Below are positions 25,993 through 35,900 of a stretch of 64,000 nucleotides of DNA, piece by piece. The notes beneath the pieces are model-generated. The model worked only from the letters and a program-made list of their open reading frames with translations. It made no database searches and was not told the origin of the DNA. Made by a program: the position numbers and the translations under genes. Numbering within the stretch: the stretch's first letter is position 1; every line of letters starts with the position of its first letter. Source of the stretch: Mahella sp. (GTDB lineage: Bacteria; Bacillota; Clostridia; Mahellales; Mahellaceae); assembly GCF_020054945.1 (NCBI RefSeq), contig NZ_JAIHAU010000005.1:37948-101947 (forward strand), in the 5' to 3' direction.

Positions 25993-27774
25993 ATGAGGAG
26001 ATTGTTTTTAAATCTAAAAATAAGGGAAAGATTATTTTTGATACTATTCCTCACATCCATAATTATAAGTGCTACCAGTTTATTTGCTTTTCAGATTTCG
26101 CTTTCCAGTTATGATAATATATTGCAACAAGAAATAAAAGACGTTTTGACTTTATCCTCCAATGTAGCTGAAGCAAAGGTAAAAGAAATTGATGAAATTT
26201 CTTTTAAAATAGTCACGGATAAAACGGTACAAGATTCTCTTAAAACCATGAAATCCACGAACCCAGCATCATATAAGCGTTATGCAGCAATCGATCAATT
26301 GGAAGATATAATCTTGCCATGGTCTCAATATAGGAATTATATTGCATCTATAAGCATTATAGATAGCACAAATAAACAATATTCATGGGGCAGAACAAAC
26401 AAAGTGGTCAGAGATATTGATGAAATCATTTCTCTGCGAAATAACGCTTACGATAACAAAGGTAGGGCCGCATGGCTTGAACCGGTAGAAGATAATAATT
26501 TTATAACAGTCGTAAGGGATATACGCTGTATACAAAATCTTACCTTCGAAAGCCTCGGTACCTTAGTGCTTAGAATCTATCCGGCAAAGTTATTTGAAGA
26601 AAACCAACTGCTGCATAGTAAATATTTTGCGAATATGTATGTGTTATCAAACGATAATATAACTATTTATCAATCTAACAGGCAGCCTTATGCCCTAAAT
26701 CGGTTTGCCGAATTAAATGCCGATAGCAGTTACTATATTGAAGATACAGGGAATGAGAAATTAATAATAAGTCATATAACATCGCCTTATACCGGATGGA
26801 AATTCATTATTGCCATACCTTACAACATCATCTATGGCAAAATCATTGCCACAAGGAATGTAATGCTCGCAGTATGCTTATGTGCATTCGGTACCGCCAT
26901 ATTTTTAGGAATGAAGCTGTATAAGAGCATAACAATCCCTGTAAGCCAATTAACCGAGCAAATGAAAGCATTGGAACAAGGCAATTTTGAGATAACCGAT
27001 GAGATAAATATAACCGTCGGCCAAAACCGGTTGGATGAGATAGGCAAGCTTCAGCAAGATTTTTGCCTAATGGCTAAAAGAATAAATGAACTTATAAAAG
27101 AAAATTATTTAAAGCATATAGCCATGCAAGAAGCAGAGCTTAAAGCCTTACAAGCACAGATCAATCCTCATTTTCTTTATAATACACTAGAGTCTATAAA
27201 TTGGATGGCAAGAATGAATAAACAAGAACCTATAGCTGCTATGGCAAAATCGCTGGGTAATTTATTGAGAAATTCCATCGACACGCGCAACCTATTGGTG
27301 CCCTTAAAAGAAGAATTAGCTATTTTAAAAGATTACTTAACTATACAAAGTTACCGATATGAAGAACGCCTTAGCGTTTATATAGATATACCAGATCAAT
27401 ACCTCAATGTAATGATACCCAAACTTTCCCTGCAGCCTTTAATTGAAAATTCCATACAGCATGGTTTGGAAAGGTTGGAGGGTACATGCATAATAACCGT
27501 ATCGGCGACAGAATTAAAAGGCCGCTTATGCATAACAGTAAGCGACAATGGTCCCGGTATACCAGAACAACGCCTCGAAAAGCTAAATAATAACAAAATC
27601 AATCCGAGCGAAAATAGTATAGGTATCAAGAATATAGATGAACGACTTAAGATAGTTTTTGGCCCTGAATACGGTTTAAAAATAGAAAGCACTATCGGCC
27701 GCGGAACGCAAGTTCATATGTTAGTTCCATATAAGGGAGATGAAGAAGTTGTACAAAGTATTGCTGGTCGATGA
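25993..27774 (+). CDS. YesM-type sensor histidine kinase
   Basis: A 593-aa membrane kinase. A hydrophobic segment at about 13-35 and another at about 288-308 flank an extracellular sensor domain. A HAMP domain follows (about 308-365), then a His_kinase domain with phospho-acceptor His393 in QINPHFLYNTLE and an ATP-binding domain with SDNGPGIP. This family usually senses the state of a sugar importer. It follows the importer operon and overlaps the response regulator gene, so it probably controls 22640-25870 and perhaps the nearby glycosidases. Confidence 0.94.
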   Translation: MRRLFLNLKIRERLFLILFLTSIIISATSLFAFQISLSSYDNILQQEIKDVLTLSSNVAEAKVKEIDEISFKIVTDKTVQDSLKTMKSTNPASYKRYAAIDQLEDIILPWSQYRNYIASISIIDSTNKQYSWGRTNKVVRDIDEIISLRNNAYDNKGRAAWLEPVEDNNFITVVRDIRCIQNLTFESLGTLVLRIYPAKLFEENQLLHSKYFANMYVLSNDNITIYQSNRQPYALNRFAELNADSSYYIEDTGNEKLIISHITSPYTGWKFIIAIPYNIIYGKIIATRNVMLAVCLCAFGTAIFLGMKLYKSITIPVSQLTEQMKALEQGNFEITDEINITVGQNRLDEIGKLQQDFCLMAKRINELIKENYLKHIAMQEAELKALQAQINPHFLYNTLESINWMARMNKQEPIAAMAKSLGNLLRNSIDTRNLLVPLKEELAILKDYLTIQSYRYEERLSVYIDIPDQYLNVMIPKLSLQPLIENSIQHGLERLEGTCIITVSATELKGRLCITVSDNGPGIPEQRLEKLNNNKINPSENSIGIKNIDERLKIVFGPEYGLKIESTIGRGTQVHMLVPYKGDEEVVQSIAGR

Positions 27775-28564
27775 TGAGCGCGTGATCCGCGAAGGTATTT
27801 CCACTATAGTGGACTGGAATTCCCTTAATATATGTATAGATACCGCAGCAAGTGGAGCTGAGGCATGGGAAAAAATAACTGTTGCTCCGCCCGATATTGT
27901 TATAACCGATATTAAGATGCCTGGAATGAATGGCCTAGAACTTATAGATAAAGTAAAGAATCGCTATCCCGCAATTTACTTTGTAATACTCTCCGCCTAC
28001 GGGGAATTCGACTTTGCTAACAAGGCCATGAAATACGGTATAAAACATTATATCCTCAAACCGTGCAATGAAGACGAAATACTAGATGTGATGAAAAACG
28101 TTATAGATGATATAGAAAATCAAAAAGAAGTGGAATTCGTGCTATCCCGGGTAAACAAGGATAATGCTATAAAAAACAGCATTACTATCCGGGATATTGA
28201 CGATTACATAACGAACTATAAAAAGATCCATCCGTTAATCAAAGAAGCTTTAAAAAATATAGCCCTCAACGTCGGCAACGAACAATTTTATCTTACTTAC
28301 CTTGCCGAACAAATTTTATATGTAAATCCTGATTATTTAGGCAAATTATTTAAAAAGGAAGTAGGAGAAAACTTTTCCTGCTTCCTTGCTAGGATACGTA
28401 TTGAGCAAGCCAAAAAATTTATGCTCAGCAAACCTAATGCTTCTATAAATGAGATCGCATGCAAAGTAGGATTTGGCGATAACCCGCAATATTTTAGTCA
28501 GGTTTTTAAAAAATTCACCGATATGACGCCTTCAGAATATAAAAAATCCATAAAAACACCATAA
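27749..28564 (+). CDS. AraC-type response regulator, short form
   Basis: A receiver domain with phospho-acceptor Asp at residue 57 counted from an upstream in-frame ATG (TDIKMPG), followed after only about 40 residues by two AraC helix-turn-helix motifs at the C-terminus (LAEQILYVNPDYLGKLFKK; INEIACKVGFGDNPQYFSQVFKK). Regulators of this kind are commonly near 500 aa; this one is about 271 aa and lacks the long middle region. The ATG at 27740 directly abuts AAGGGAG, whereas TTG at 27749 gives a normal spacing and the usual YKVLLVDDE start. It overlaps the kinase gene. Confidence 0.9.
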   Translation: MYKVLLVDDERVIREGISTIVDWNSLNICIDTAASGAEAWEKITVAPPDIVITDIKMPGMNGLELIDKVKNRYPAIYFVILSAYGEFDFANKAMKYGIKHYILKPCNEDEILDVMKNVIDDIENQKEVEFVLSRVNKDNAIKNSITIRDIDDYITNYKKIHPLIKEALKNIALNVGNEQFYLTYLAEQILYVNPDYLGKLFKKEVGENFSCFLARIRIEQAKKFMLSKPNASINEIACKVGFGDNPQYFSQVFKKFTDMTPSEYKKSIKTP

Positions 28565-28603
28565 CTATTCAAGTGCCACTCCGTACAGAAGATAATAACA
28601 TTA

Positions 28604-28641
28604 GTCCAGCACTCAGCAATACGCATGAATGCTGGACAATT
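28604..28641. terminator. Hairpin between convergent genes
   Basis: GTCCAGCA (28604-28611) pairs with TGCTGGAC (28630-28637), followed on the plus strand by AATTTTAT. It lies 40 nt past the regulator stop and just beyond the end of the opposing lipoprotein gene. Confidence 0.6.
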
Positions 28642-28676
28642 TTATGAAAGTTATATATCAAGCTGCAAAATCAATA

Positions 28677-30383
28677 TTACTTTTCTCCCCAGAGTTCCAG
28701 CTTCTCCTGCAGCAGTTTATTGATCTCATCTGTCACTTTTGGAAGGCCTGCCTTGTCCATCTCATTCAAGTAGTTATCCCATTCTTTATCGAACTGATCT
28801 TCAGGCGCCAGTATAGCTTTGGGTACCAAACGAGGCCCTATATCGTTGGTCAGTTTGCTGTCTATAGCCGTTATGTCAGGATCACTTATATGATACATCC
28901 ACACGGCCCCCCACGGTTTAACCGGAAATTCATTGGGTTTGGGGAAGAGATCCATCCATGTAGTGGCATTATAACCAGCCAGCACCTCTTTTTCTGTATC
29001 AGTATAATTCTTAACAACATCTGCTACTTCGCTGTCGGGCTGTACATAGTTGCCGGTAGAATCCTTTTTACCATTACCCCATTCAGGGAATGGGTAAGTG
29101 TAATTGCCTATACCGGTTTTTTTACTGAAAGACGGATCTGTGCGTCTTTGTTCTTCTATCTCTGGCAAGAATACGCGCTTGCCATTACTGTCATACTTCC
29201 AATGCACGCCTTCTATACCCCAGTGAGTGAGTATCTGCGCTTCTTCGGTAGACATCCAATCCAAAAATTCTATCGCTCTCTCAGGGTCCTTACATTTGGT
29301 AGTAATAGATATACCCCAACCGCCAGTATAACCCGGGCTCTGATTCACGCGGCATTTGATATCGCTCGACAGCATGACAGGATATAAGCCATGCATGCGA
29401 TCTTCCATACCAGCTTGTCTCAAAGCTACCTCAGCATCGTTGATCTCCCATTGTGCGTCAGGCATAGCCAGTACCCTTCCGGATGCTATCTTAGCCTTAT
29501 ACTGATCGTATTTCTGTGTAAAGCTTTCCGGATCCAATAAACCTTCGTTATACATATGGTTTAACCATCTGAAATATTCTCTCTCCTCTTCTCTGGTAAC
29601 ATGGCGCACGGCTTGATAAGTATCAGGATTGACATACCATTCGCCATCGTCGGAACCACCAGTAGCCGCCCATGCCGGATTAGTCACCGATATGAGGAAT
29701 CGCCATCCGTCAGCCAGCAAGGTAAACGGTATGGTAGGCTGCCCATCTATTTCAGGGTATTTATGATAATATTCCTTTATAGCATTTTCGTAATCGGTCA
29801 ATGTATTTATCTTAGGATATCCCAAATCCTTAACTACCGCATGCTGCAGCCAGAATGCTCCTCCTGGCGTAAGGCTTTCCTGGTATACTGGATACGATCC
29901 TACATAATATATATGCGGATCATCTAGACTCCAACGCAATCTGGGAAGATAATCGCCAAACAGGGCTTTAATGTTCGGCCCATGCTGCTCTATAAGGTCA
30001 TCTAACTGAAGTATTCCGCCAGCATCTTTTAACAGATAAAGATCGCCTTTAGCAAATACCAGGTCTGGATAATCGCCGCTAGCCGCCATTATAGACAACG
30101 TCTGCTTAGGATCGCTGCCGGCTTCATGATTGATATTGAGCGTTACTCCTGTTATTTCCTTTATCTTCTCTGCCACGGGGCTTTTGAACTGATCGGCGTT
30201 TGGGTTTGTATCAGCACTATACATAGTAAATGTAATAGGCTCTTTCGTAGTTTCCCCCTCAGCCGTGGCCTTATCAGAGGTTTCTCCTGTCGTCGTGTCA
30301 TTTGTCTGACCGGTATTCTCACAGCCAGCAAAAACCATGAGCACCGTAAACATCACCAGCAACAAAGCAACAGTCCTTCTCAT
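28677..30383 (-). CDS. ABC transporter extracellular solute-binding lipoprotein (LplA-like)
   Basis: A 568-aa solute-binding protein, longer than the other two sugar-binding lipoproteins here. It has a signal sequence, a lipobox VFAGC near residue 20, and a Thr/Glu-rich linker to about residue 47. The size and the operon order after LplB- and LplC-like permeases match the CUT1 branch that often imports oligosaccharides of plant polymers. AAAGGAG precedes the ATG. It is the last gene of a minus-strand operon starting with a histidine kinase. Substrate unknown. Confidence 0.92.
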   Translation of the reverse strand: MRRTVALLLVMFTVLMVFAGCENTGQTNDTTTGETSDKATAEGETTKEPITFTMYSADTNPNADQFKSPVAEKIKEITGVTLNINHEAGSDPKQTLSIMAASGDYPDLVFAKGDLYLLKDAGGILQLDDLIEQHGPNIKALFGDYLPRLRWSLDDPHIYYVGSYPVYQESLTPGGAFWLQHAVVKDLGYPKINTLTDYENAIKEYYHKYPEIDGQPTIPFTLLADGWRFLISVTNPAWAATGGSDDGEWYVNPDTYQAVRHVTREEEREYFRWLNHMYNEGLLDPESFTQKYDQYKAKIASGRVLAMPDAQWEINDAEVALRQAGMEDRMHGLYPVMLSSDIKCRVNQSPGYTGGWGISITTKCKDPERAIEFLDWMSTEEAQILTHWGIEGVHWKYDSNGKRVFLPEIEEQRRTDPSFSKKTGIGNYTYPFPEWGNGKKDSTGNYVQPDSEVADVVKNYTDTEKEVLAGYNATTWMDLFPKPNEFPVKPWGAVWMYHISDPDITAIDSKLTNDIGPRLVPKAILAPEDQFDKEWDNYLNEMDKAGLPKVTDEINKLLQEKLELWGEK

Positions 30384-30454
30384 TACAAAACCATCTCCTT
30401 TAAATTTTATTTATTGTAAAATCCTTGTAATATAAAGGATTTTAGCAACCCTCC

Positions 30455-31357
30455 TCAGCTCTTCACTGCCCCAAGTATAAGACCCTGCATAAAATACTTC
30501 TGTACAAATGGGTACACTACTAATATGGGCAGCGTAGCCACAATGGTCATCGCCATTCTCAACGAATCCGGCGATATCCTCTTAGCCTGCTCGCTATGCG
30601 CAAATCCATATATATCCTGAGAAGATGTCATTTGCGCTTGAGCGTTGGTAAGCATCTTCTGTAATTCGAACTGTAAGGTGGTCAGTTTTTCGTTAAATGG
30701 ATTATAAAGGTAGGTATCAAACCATGAGTTCCAGTGTCCCACTGCTATAAATAAACATAGCGTCGCTATTACAGGCGTGCATAAAGGCATTATTATGCGA
30801 GCATATATTATAAAATCATTAGCGCCATCCAACTTGGCCGACTCTTGGAGATCTATCGGCAAGCCATCTATATATGACCTCAGCACTATCACATTGAAAG
30901 CGCTTATAAGACCTGGAAATATATAAACCCAGAAAGTATTGATCAAATGCAGGCTGCGCATGAGCATATAGCTCGGTATCATACCGCCGCTTATATACAT
31001 TGTTACGACGAAAAGCCCTGATACAAATCTTCTGGCAAAAAAGTCCTGCCTGCTTATAACATAAGCTACCATGGAAGTCGCTATGATGCCAGTTATAGTA
31101 CCTATTACGGTGCGCGCAATCGATATAAATGTAGCCCAGGCAATATTGGGAGAACTTAGAATCTCCTTATAATTAGCCAATGTGAATTCCCTGGGAAATA
31201 TAGTAATACCACCCCTTATAGTATCTATAGAATCATTGAGTGATACTGCCAGCACATGAAGGAAAGGATACAGCGTTACCACTGCCAGTATTATCATTAA
31301 ACTATAATTTATTACATCAAATATTAAATCTCCTGCTGAACGTTTCAAAAATAGCAC
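30455..31357 (-). CDS. ABC transporter permease (LplC-like)
   Basis: A 300-aa permease with six spans. Its EAA-type loop is LPIDLQESAKLDGANDFIIYARI. The first span is preceded by a short cytoplasmic tail (SAGDLIFDVINYSLM). It starts 5 nt after the LplB-like permease and ends 72 nt before the binding protein, so all three form one importer. The ATPase is missing, as in the other two CUT1 systems of the window. Confidence 0.93.
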   Translation of the reverse strand: MLFLKRSAGDLIFDVINYSLMIILAVVTLYPFLHVLAVSLNDSIDTIRGGITIFPREFTLANYKEILSSPNIAWATFISIARTVIGTITGIIATSMVAYVISRQDFFARRFVSGLFVVTMYISGGMIPSYMLMRSLHLINTFWVYIFPGLISAFNVIVLRSYIDGLPIDLQESAKLDGANDFIIYARIIMPLCTPVIATLCLFIAVGHWNSWFDTYLYNPFNEKLTTLQFELQKMLTNAQAQMTSSQDIYGFAHSEQAKRISPDSLRMAMTIVATLPILVVYPFVQKYFMQGLILGAVKS

Positions 31358-31362
31358 CCCCT

Positions 31363-32325
31363 TTATACCACTCTTATATCTGCAAATCTTTTGCTAAATG
31401 TATTTGCTATAAAAAGCAATATAACACTTACTACCGATTTGAACATACCTGCCGCCGTACCCAGTGCATATCTGGCACCGCCAATGCCGAAATCCAAAAT
31501 ATAAAGGTCTATAACATCAGCATATTCTTTTACTAAAGGATTTCTCAATAACATTTGTTTTTCAAACCCTATATTGACCAAATTCCCTATGGTCATAACC
31601 AAAATAACCATTACAGTAGGCATGATACCAGGCAACGTTATGTGCAACATCTTAGTAAATCTACCTGCTCCGTCCACCGTCGCCGCCTCATACAGCTCCG
31701 GATTTATGCTGGAAATAGCTGCTAAAAAGATTATGGAATTCCAACCTATCTCTTTCCATACATCCGCTCCTGTGACTATCCACCAGAAATACTGAGGCTG
31801 GGCCATAAATTGTATAGGCTTATCTATAATTCCTAGTGCCAACAATATATTATTTACAGTGCCGCTACCTGATAACATTTCAGTAACTAAGCTAGCCACA
31901 ACGACCCAAGATACGAAATGTGGCAAATATGATACTGTCTGAACCGTTCTTTTAAATAAATCGTTTTTTATCTCATTCAGCAGCAACGCCAGCACAATGG
32001 GCAAGGTAAATCCAAATGCTAAACCTAGAAGGCTCATAGCCAAGGTATTCCTTAAAACGAGATAGAAATAATTATCCTGGAAAAGCTCTATAAAGTACTT
32101 AAAACCCACCCATTCCTGCTGGGAAAACGGTAGACCCGGCCTATAATCTTGAAAGGCCATGGTCCATCCCCACAATGGCACATATGCGAATACTATTACC
32201 CATATTACAAATGGCAAACACATCATTATCAAATATTTCTGCTGGGATATAGTACTCCATATGTTTTTGCGTTTTAAATTCCTGTTCATGGGCATAGAGG
32301 TATCTACGCCGGTCGATTTCATCAA
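31363..32325 (-). CDS. ABC transporter permease (LplB-like)
   Basis: A 320-aa permease with an N-terminal cytoplasmic tail, six predicted spans and the loop NPELYEAATVDGAGRFTKML. The segment FVIWVIVFAYVPLWGWTMAFQDY near residue 40-60 is typical of LplB proteins. GGAGGAGG precedes either TTG at 32325 or ATG at 32322; the two cannot be separated by spacing alone. A pair of direct repeats (32408-32436) lies upstream and may bind the regulator encoded next to it. Confidence 0.93.
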   Translation of the reverse strand: MMKSTGVDTSMPMNRNLKRKNIWSTISQQKYLIMMCLPFVIWVIVFAYVPLWGWTMAFQDYRPGLPFSQQEWVGFKYFIELFQDNYFYLVLRNTLAMSLLGLAFGFTLPIVLALLLNEIKNDLFKRTVQTVSYLPHFVSWVVVASLVTEMLSGSGTVNNILLALGIIDKPIQFMAQPQYFWWIVTGADVWKEIGWNSIIFLAAISSINPELYEAATVDGAGRFTKMLHITLPGIMPTVMVILVMTIGNLVNIGFEKQMLLRNPLVKEYADVIDLYILDFGIGGARYALGTAAGMFKSVVSVILLFIANTFSKRFADIRVV

Positions 32326-32407
32326 GAATTTCCTCCTCCCAAACGATTTATAGTATTTACAATTTAAAATATATCATGATCTGCTTTGTATAAATATCCT
32401 ATAAACT

Positions 32408-32436
32408 TTAGATGTTTTCATGTAAAAATTAGATGT
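32408..32436. promoter_or_regulatory. Direct-repeat candidate operator for the AraC-type regulator
   Basis: TTAGATGT occurs at 32408-32415 and again at 32429-32436, 21 bp apart, which places both on the same face of the helix. This is the usual layout for AraC-type dimers. It lies in the 112-bp gap between the regulator gene and the first permease of the importer operon. Confidence 0.5.
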
Positions 32437-32437
32437 G

Positions 32438-33931
32438 TCATTTTTTATATGTGGAAGGTATGTCTCCAGTATATTTTTTGAACATGCGGTAAAAGTAATC
32501 TACATCTTTATAGCCGACCCTCTCTGCCGCTTGAGATACTTTCATCCCCGCTCGCAGAAATTCTTTAGCTTTTTGTATTCTCGTCTTATTTAAGTAATCG
32601 TTGAAGTTATCACCTGTAAAGTCCTTGAACAGTTTACCTAGATATGCACTGTTGTATCCAAAAATATCTGCTAATTTATTCAATTTGATATCCTGATTAT
32701 AATTTCTGTTAATATAATCCAATATTTTCTCCATAAGACTATACGGACGCTTTTGGGCTAATTCTTCAGATAAAGAGATCAATTTCCCCTTTATATCTTC
32801 GTGCAATTCTTTGAGATCAAGAGCAGAGTAGGCCTTGTCTATTATGCTCTCATTAATAGACGCGCTCTCTGATAGGCTCCTTTCATTTGCTCTAATTCTG
32901 TCAATTATCATGGTGTAAAGATTAACGTAACTTATTTTAATAATCTCTTCTGATGCATTTTTTAGAATAAACGAGTTTTTAAAGTCCTCCATGAGCTCAT
33001 CTACACGAAGTGTATTGCCCGAATCAATGGCACCATATAATTTATCTAACAAAACGTCCATATCGCATACGGTTGTATCGAGTTGGCGGCTTTGTATGTC
33101 CGCTATAATGCCATCCTTAGATAGAAGAAATCTCTGATTCATCAACCGTCGGGCATGTACATAGGATATATTAATATCTTCAGTATTGCAGACAGGCCGG
33201 CCAAGGGCTATAAATAGTCTTATATTTAATATTCTTTCCAGTTTGGATAATATATCCGCAAAAAAGCATATGAGCGCCTGATCATGTCTATCATTTTCCA
33301 TAAGCAAGCATATATCGCCTTCAACATCAGTTACGTAACCTCTGAAGCGATATAACACCAGCTCCACCATCTTATCTCTTGCAATTTCTTTTGCCCGAGC
33401 ACCTTCTTCGCACAAGTGCAGGAGCACGACCTGATATGCCCTCCAGGGAAATCCTAAATTATATATTTCGTTATAAGACTCTTCATAATGGCCTAAGATT
33501 ATATTTTCCAAAGCTTTATCGCGCGATAAAAAGATACTTTGTTTTATTTCCCTCTCATTTTTTATCGTTTCATAAACCTTTTCTAGTTTATCTATGAGTT
33601 CTGATTCTTCTATAGGCTTTAATATATAAAATTTCGCTCCCAGCTCTATGGCCTTTTGTGCATATTCAAAATCAGAGTAAGCAGAAAGTATTATAAATTT
33701 ACAATCTATACCTTTCTTTTGTAATGTCTCTATCATTTCCAAACCATCCATGCCAGGCATTCTTACATCGGCTATTATCAGGTCGGGTTTAAGTTCTCGG
33801 CACTTATTGAGGCCTTCTATACCGTCCGCAGCATCACCCACTATTTCAAAACCATATTTATTCCAATCTATTATTGTCTTAAGCCCATTTCTGATAATAG
33901 GCTCATCATCTATTATTAGGACCTTCAGCAT
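32438..33931 (-). CDS. YesN-type AraC-family response regulator
   Basis: A 497-aa full-length regulator. The receiver domain (1-120) has phospho-acceptor Asp55 (ADVRMPG). A long middle region (about 130-390) follows, then a C-terminal AraC domain with two helix-turn-helix units (LNKLADIFGYNSAYLGKLFKD; VSQAAERVGYKDVDYFYRMFKK). Its ATG lies inside the end of the histidine kinase gene (7-bp overlap). It probably activates the lplB-lplC-binding protein operon just downstream in response to the kinase. Confidence 0.94.
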   Translation of the reverse strand: MLKVLIIDDEPIIRNGLKTIIDWNKYGFEIVGDAADGIEGLNKCRELKPDLIIADVRMPGMDGLEMIETLQKKGIDCKFIILSAYSDFEYAQKAIELGAKFYILKPIEESELIDKLEKVYETIKNEREIKQSIFLSRDKALENIILGHYEESYNEIYNLGFPWRAYQVVLLHLCEEGARAKEIARDKMVELVLYRFRGYVTDVEGDICLLMENDRHDQALICFFADILSKLERILNIRLFIALGRPVCNTEDINISYVHARRLMNQRFLLSKDGIIADIQSRQLDTTVCDMDVLLDKLYGAIDSGNTLRVDELMEDFKNSFILKNASEEIIKISYVNLYTMIIDRIRANERSLSESASINESIIDKAYSALDLKELHEDIKGKLISLSEELAQKRPYSLMEKILDYINRNYNQDIKLNKLADIFGYNSAYLGKLFKDFTGDNFNDYLNKTRIQKAKEFLRAGMKVSQAAERVGYKDVDYFYRMFKKYTGDIPSTYKK

Positions 33932-35682
33932 GGTATCACTTCATTCCCCGGCAGGGTCATCTCTACGCGCGTACCACTTCCAGATTTACTGTATATTTTA
34001 ATGCCATAAGCATCACCATAAAACAACCTTATACGTTGATGCACATTTCTCAGGCCTATCCTGTATCCTGGCATATCATCCATTACATCAAGTGCAGCTA
34101 TTATTTTATTTAATTCCTCATCGTCCATGCCTATACCATCGTCTTGGATTATTATCTTCAATAAGCCACCTTCTTTTAAAATATTAATAACTATGTTGCC
34201 CTTGCCTTGCTTTCGCTCAAGACCATGCACAATAGCATTTTCCACTACTGGCTGTATCAGCAATGGTAATATCATGTAATCTGCCATACCTTCCTGGCAG
34301 CTTATATTATAGTTAATTTTATCGCCATACCTGAATCTTTCTATTTCCAGATAATCGTTCACCATTTCTATCTCGGAGCTAAGCTTTACTAGTTCATTTC
34401 CTACTTCAAGATTTCTTCTTATTATTTTCCCGAGCAGCTTTACTACCCGAGCTATCTCCCTTTCTCCTGAACTATGAGCCTGCATGCGTATGGTTTCAAG
34501 CGTATTGAATAGAAAATGAGGATTTATCTGACTAGCCAGCATTTGAAGCTTTATTTCTTTTTGTTTTGCCATGAGCTGGCTTTTTTGCATATTTGATTCA
34601 TACACCTCATGTATGAGCGTCTTTATGCTCTTAGTCAATACACCAAGATCCCGCGAAAGTTGCCCGATTTCATCTTTTCCTTTTAATGTGGGAGAAAAAT
34701 CAAAGTCGCCTCCCGCAATCCTATGCATATCTTTGCTTATTGCCATGATCCTTGCACTCATAGTATTGGAGAAAATTAATATGAGCGCAAGAGCCACAGC
34801 CAGACTTATGGCCATTATGGAAAAACCAAGACGGCTTGCCGGTGCCGCCTTAGCCTCTATTTCTTTAATAGGAAATAGAGATACAATTTTGAAATTCTCA
34901 TTGTTAACGCTCGGCATTATATCCCTCACTATAACCTGAAAAAGATTGTTGCCATACATCATCTCATATATGCCGTCCGATGCAGCGGCAATATCATAAA
35001 GACCAGTTTCTTTTACAGTTTTTCCCGCCAACTTCCTATCCTTCGCGGCAACTACATGGCCTGTATCGTCTATAAGCATAACATCGAAAGGTTCATTTTC
35101 AAAAATAGAATTCAAGTAATCATTTTTCAAGCTTATGAGCATTACTCCTAAAGGGCTGCTGGCATACCGGTTTTTTAAAAGACCTGTCACGCATAGGGAA
35201 TATTCATTCCTTCGCTCGTCATATACATATTGCCACGATATTTGGCCTTTTTTTTGATAAATATTTTTATACCATGAGGTTTGGTATACATCATCCGTTA
35301 TTTTTATGAAATAGCCGCTATTCAGTATAGATGGGTTGTAAACGTATAGTTTGATGTCCTGCAATTGGCTGTATAAAAGCAAATAGCTGTCAAACGTCTT
35401 GTAGCGGCTATAGGCATCCAGTATATCTGACACCGACGTATAGCTTGTGGTCAAAAGGGCTTCTAAGTTATCATCCCCCTGCACCTGCAGAGAGATATCT
35501 ATAGCTGTATTAAATGTTTCATTTAACTTATTGTATATTCTGTTAACATTATCTGACGCCTCTTTGACAGCGGCATCCAGAGCCATTTCTTTAATAGCGT
35601 TGGTCAATATTATGCCTATAAGCAGTACCGGTAAAAGTACTACCAGCATATAGGATATGAGAAGTTTATTCTTTATTTTCAA
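33925..35682 (-). CDS. YesM-type sensor histidine kinase
   Basis: A membrane kinase of about 585 aa. It has membrane segments near residues 20-42 and 298-318 (numbered from an upstream in-frame ATG), an extracellular sensor domain between them, a HAMP domain, and a phospho-acceptor His401 in QINPHFLFNTLE with a C-terminal ATP domain (QDDGIGMD). That ATG at 35718 lacks an SD, whereas GGGAG stands 6 nt before TTG at 35682, giving the natural start MKIKNKLLISY. It is the first gene of a sensor, regulator and importer operon. Confidence 0.93.
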   Translation of the reverse strand: MKIKNKLLISYMLVVLLPVLLIGIILTNAIKEMALDAAVKEASDNVNRIYNKLNETFNTAIDISLQVQGDDNLEALLTTSYTSVSDILDAYSRYKTFDSYLLLYSQLQDIKLYVYNPSILNSGYFIKITDDVYQTSWYKNIYQKKGQISWQYVYDERRNEYSLCVTGLLKNRYASSPLGVMLISLKNDYLNSIFENEPFDVMLIDDTGHVVAAKDRKLAGKTVKETGLYDIAAASDGIYEMMYGNNLFQVIVRDIMPSVNNENFKIVSLFPIKEIEAKAAPASRLGFSIMAISLAVALALILIFSNTMSARIMAISKDMHRIAGGDFDFSPTLKGKDEIGQLSRDLGVLTKSIKTLIHEVYESNMQKSQLMAKQKEIKLQMLASQINPHFLFNTLETIRMQAHSSGEREIARVVKLLGKIIRRNLEVGNELVKLSSEIEMVNDYLEIERFRYGDKINYNISCQEGMADYMILPLLIQPVVENAIVHGLERKQGKGNIVINILKEGGLLKIIIQDDGIGMDDEELNKIIAALDVMDDMPGYRIGLRNVHQRIRLFYGDAYGIKIYSKSGSGTRVEMTLPGNEVIPC

Positions 35683-35827
35683 TATTCTCTCCCACCAACC
35701 ATTTTGTATATAATACAATAATATTATACATCATTTTATTTAAAAATGAGAAAGGATTATTTTATGGCATTCGTCTCATAGCATAAAACCCCTTTAAGAG
35801 AAAATATTGGATGGAAATTATAAATAA

Positions 35828-35865
35828 TTTTGCGCAGTGAGGGCCTTTAACCCCACTGCGCAAAA
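35828..35865 (-). terminator. Terminator-like hairpin after the ribose-type operon
   Basis: TTTTGCGCAGTG (35828-35839) pairs with CACTGCGCAAAA (35854-35865). On the minus strand the stem ends in a run of U residues and continues TTATTTATAATTT. It lies 36 nt beyond the stop of the binding-protein gene. Confidence 0.8.
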
Positions 35866-35900
35866 TCAAGGAGATTTCTTAATGCTCTATAAATAGACCT

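Noticed and set aside
28629..29387. 252-codon plus-strand frame opposite the LplA-like gene
   Set aside because: It is the reverse of a clear binding-protein gene, has no SD, and the translation is rich in Tyr, His and Cys as expected of an antisense shadow.
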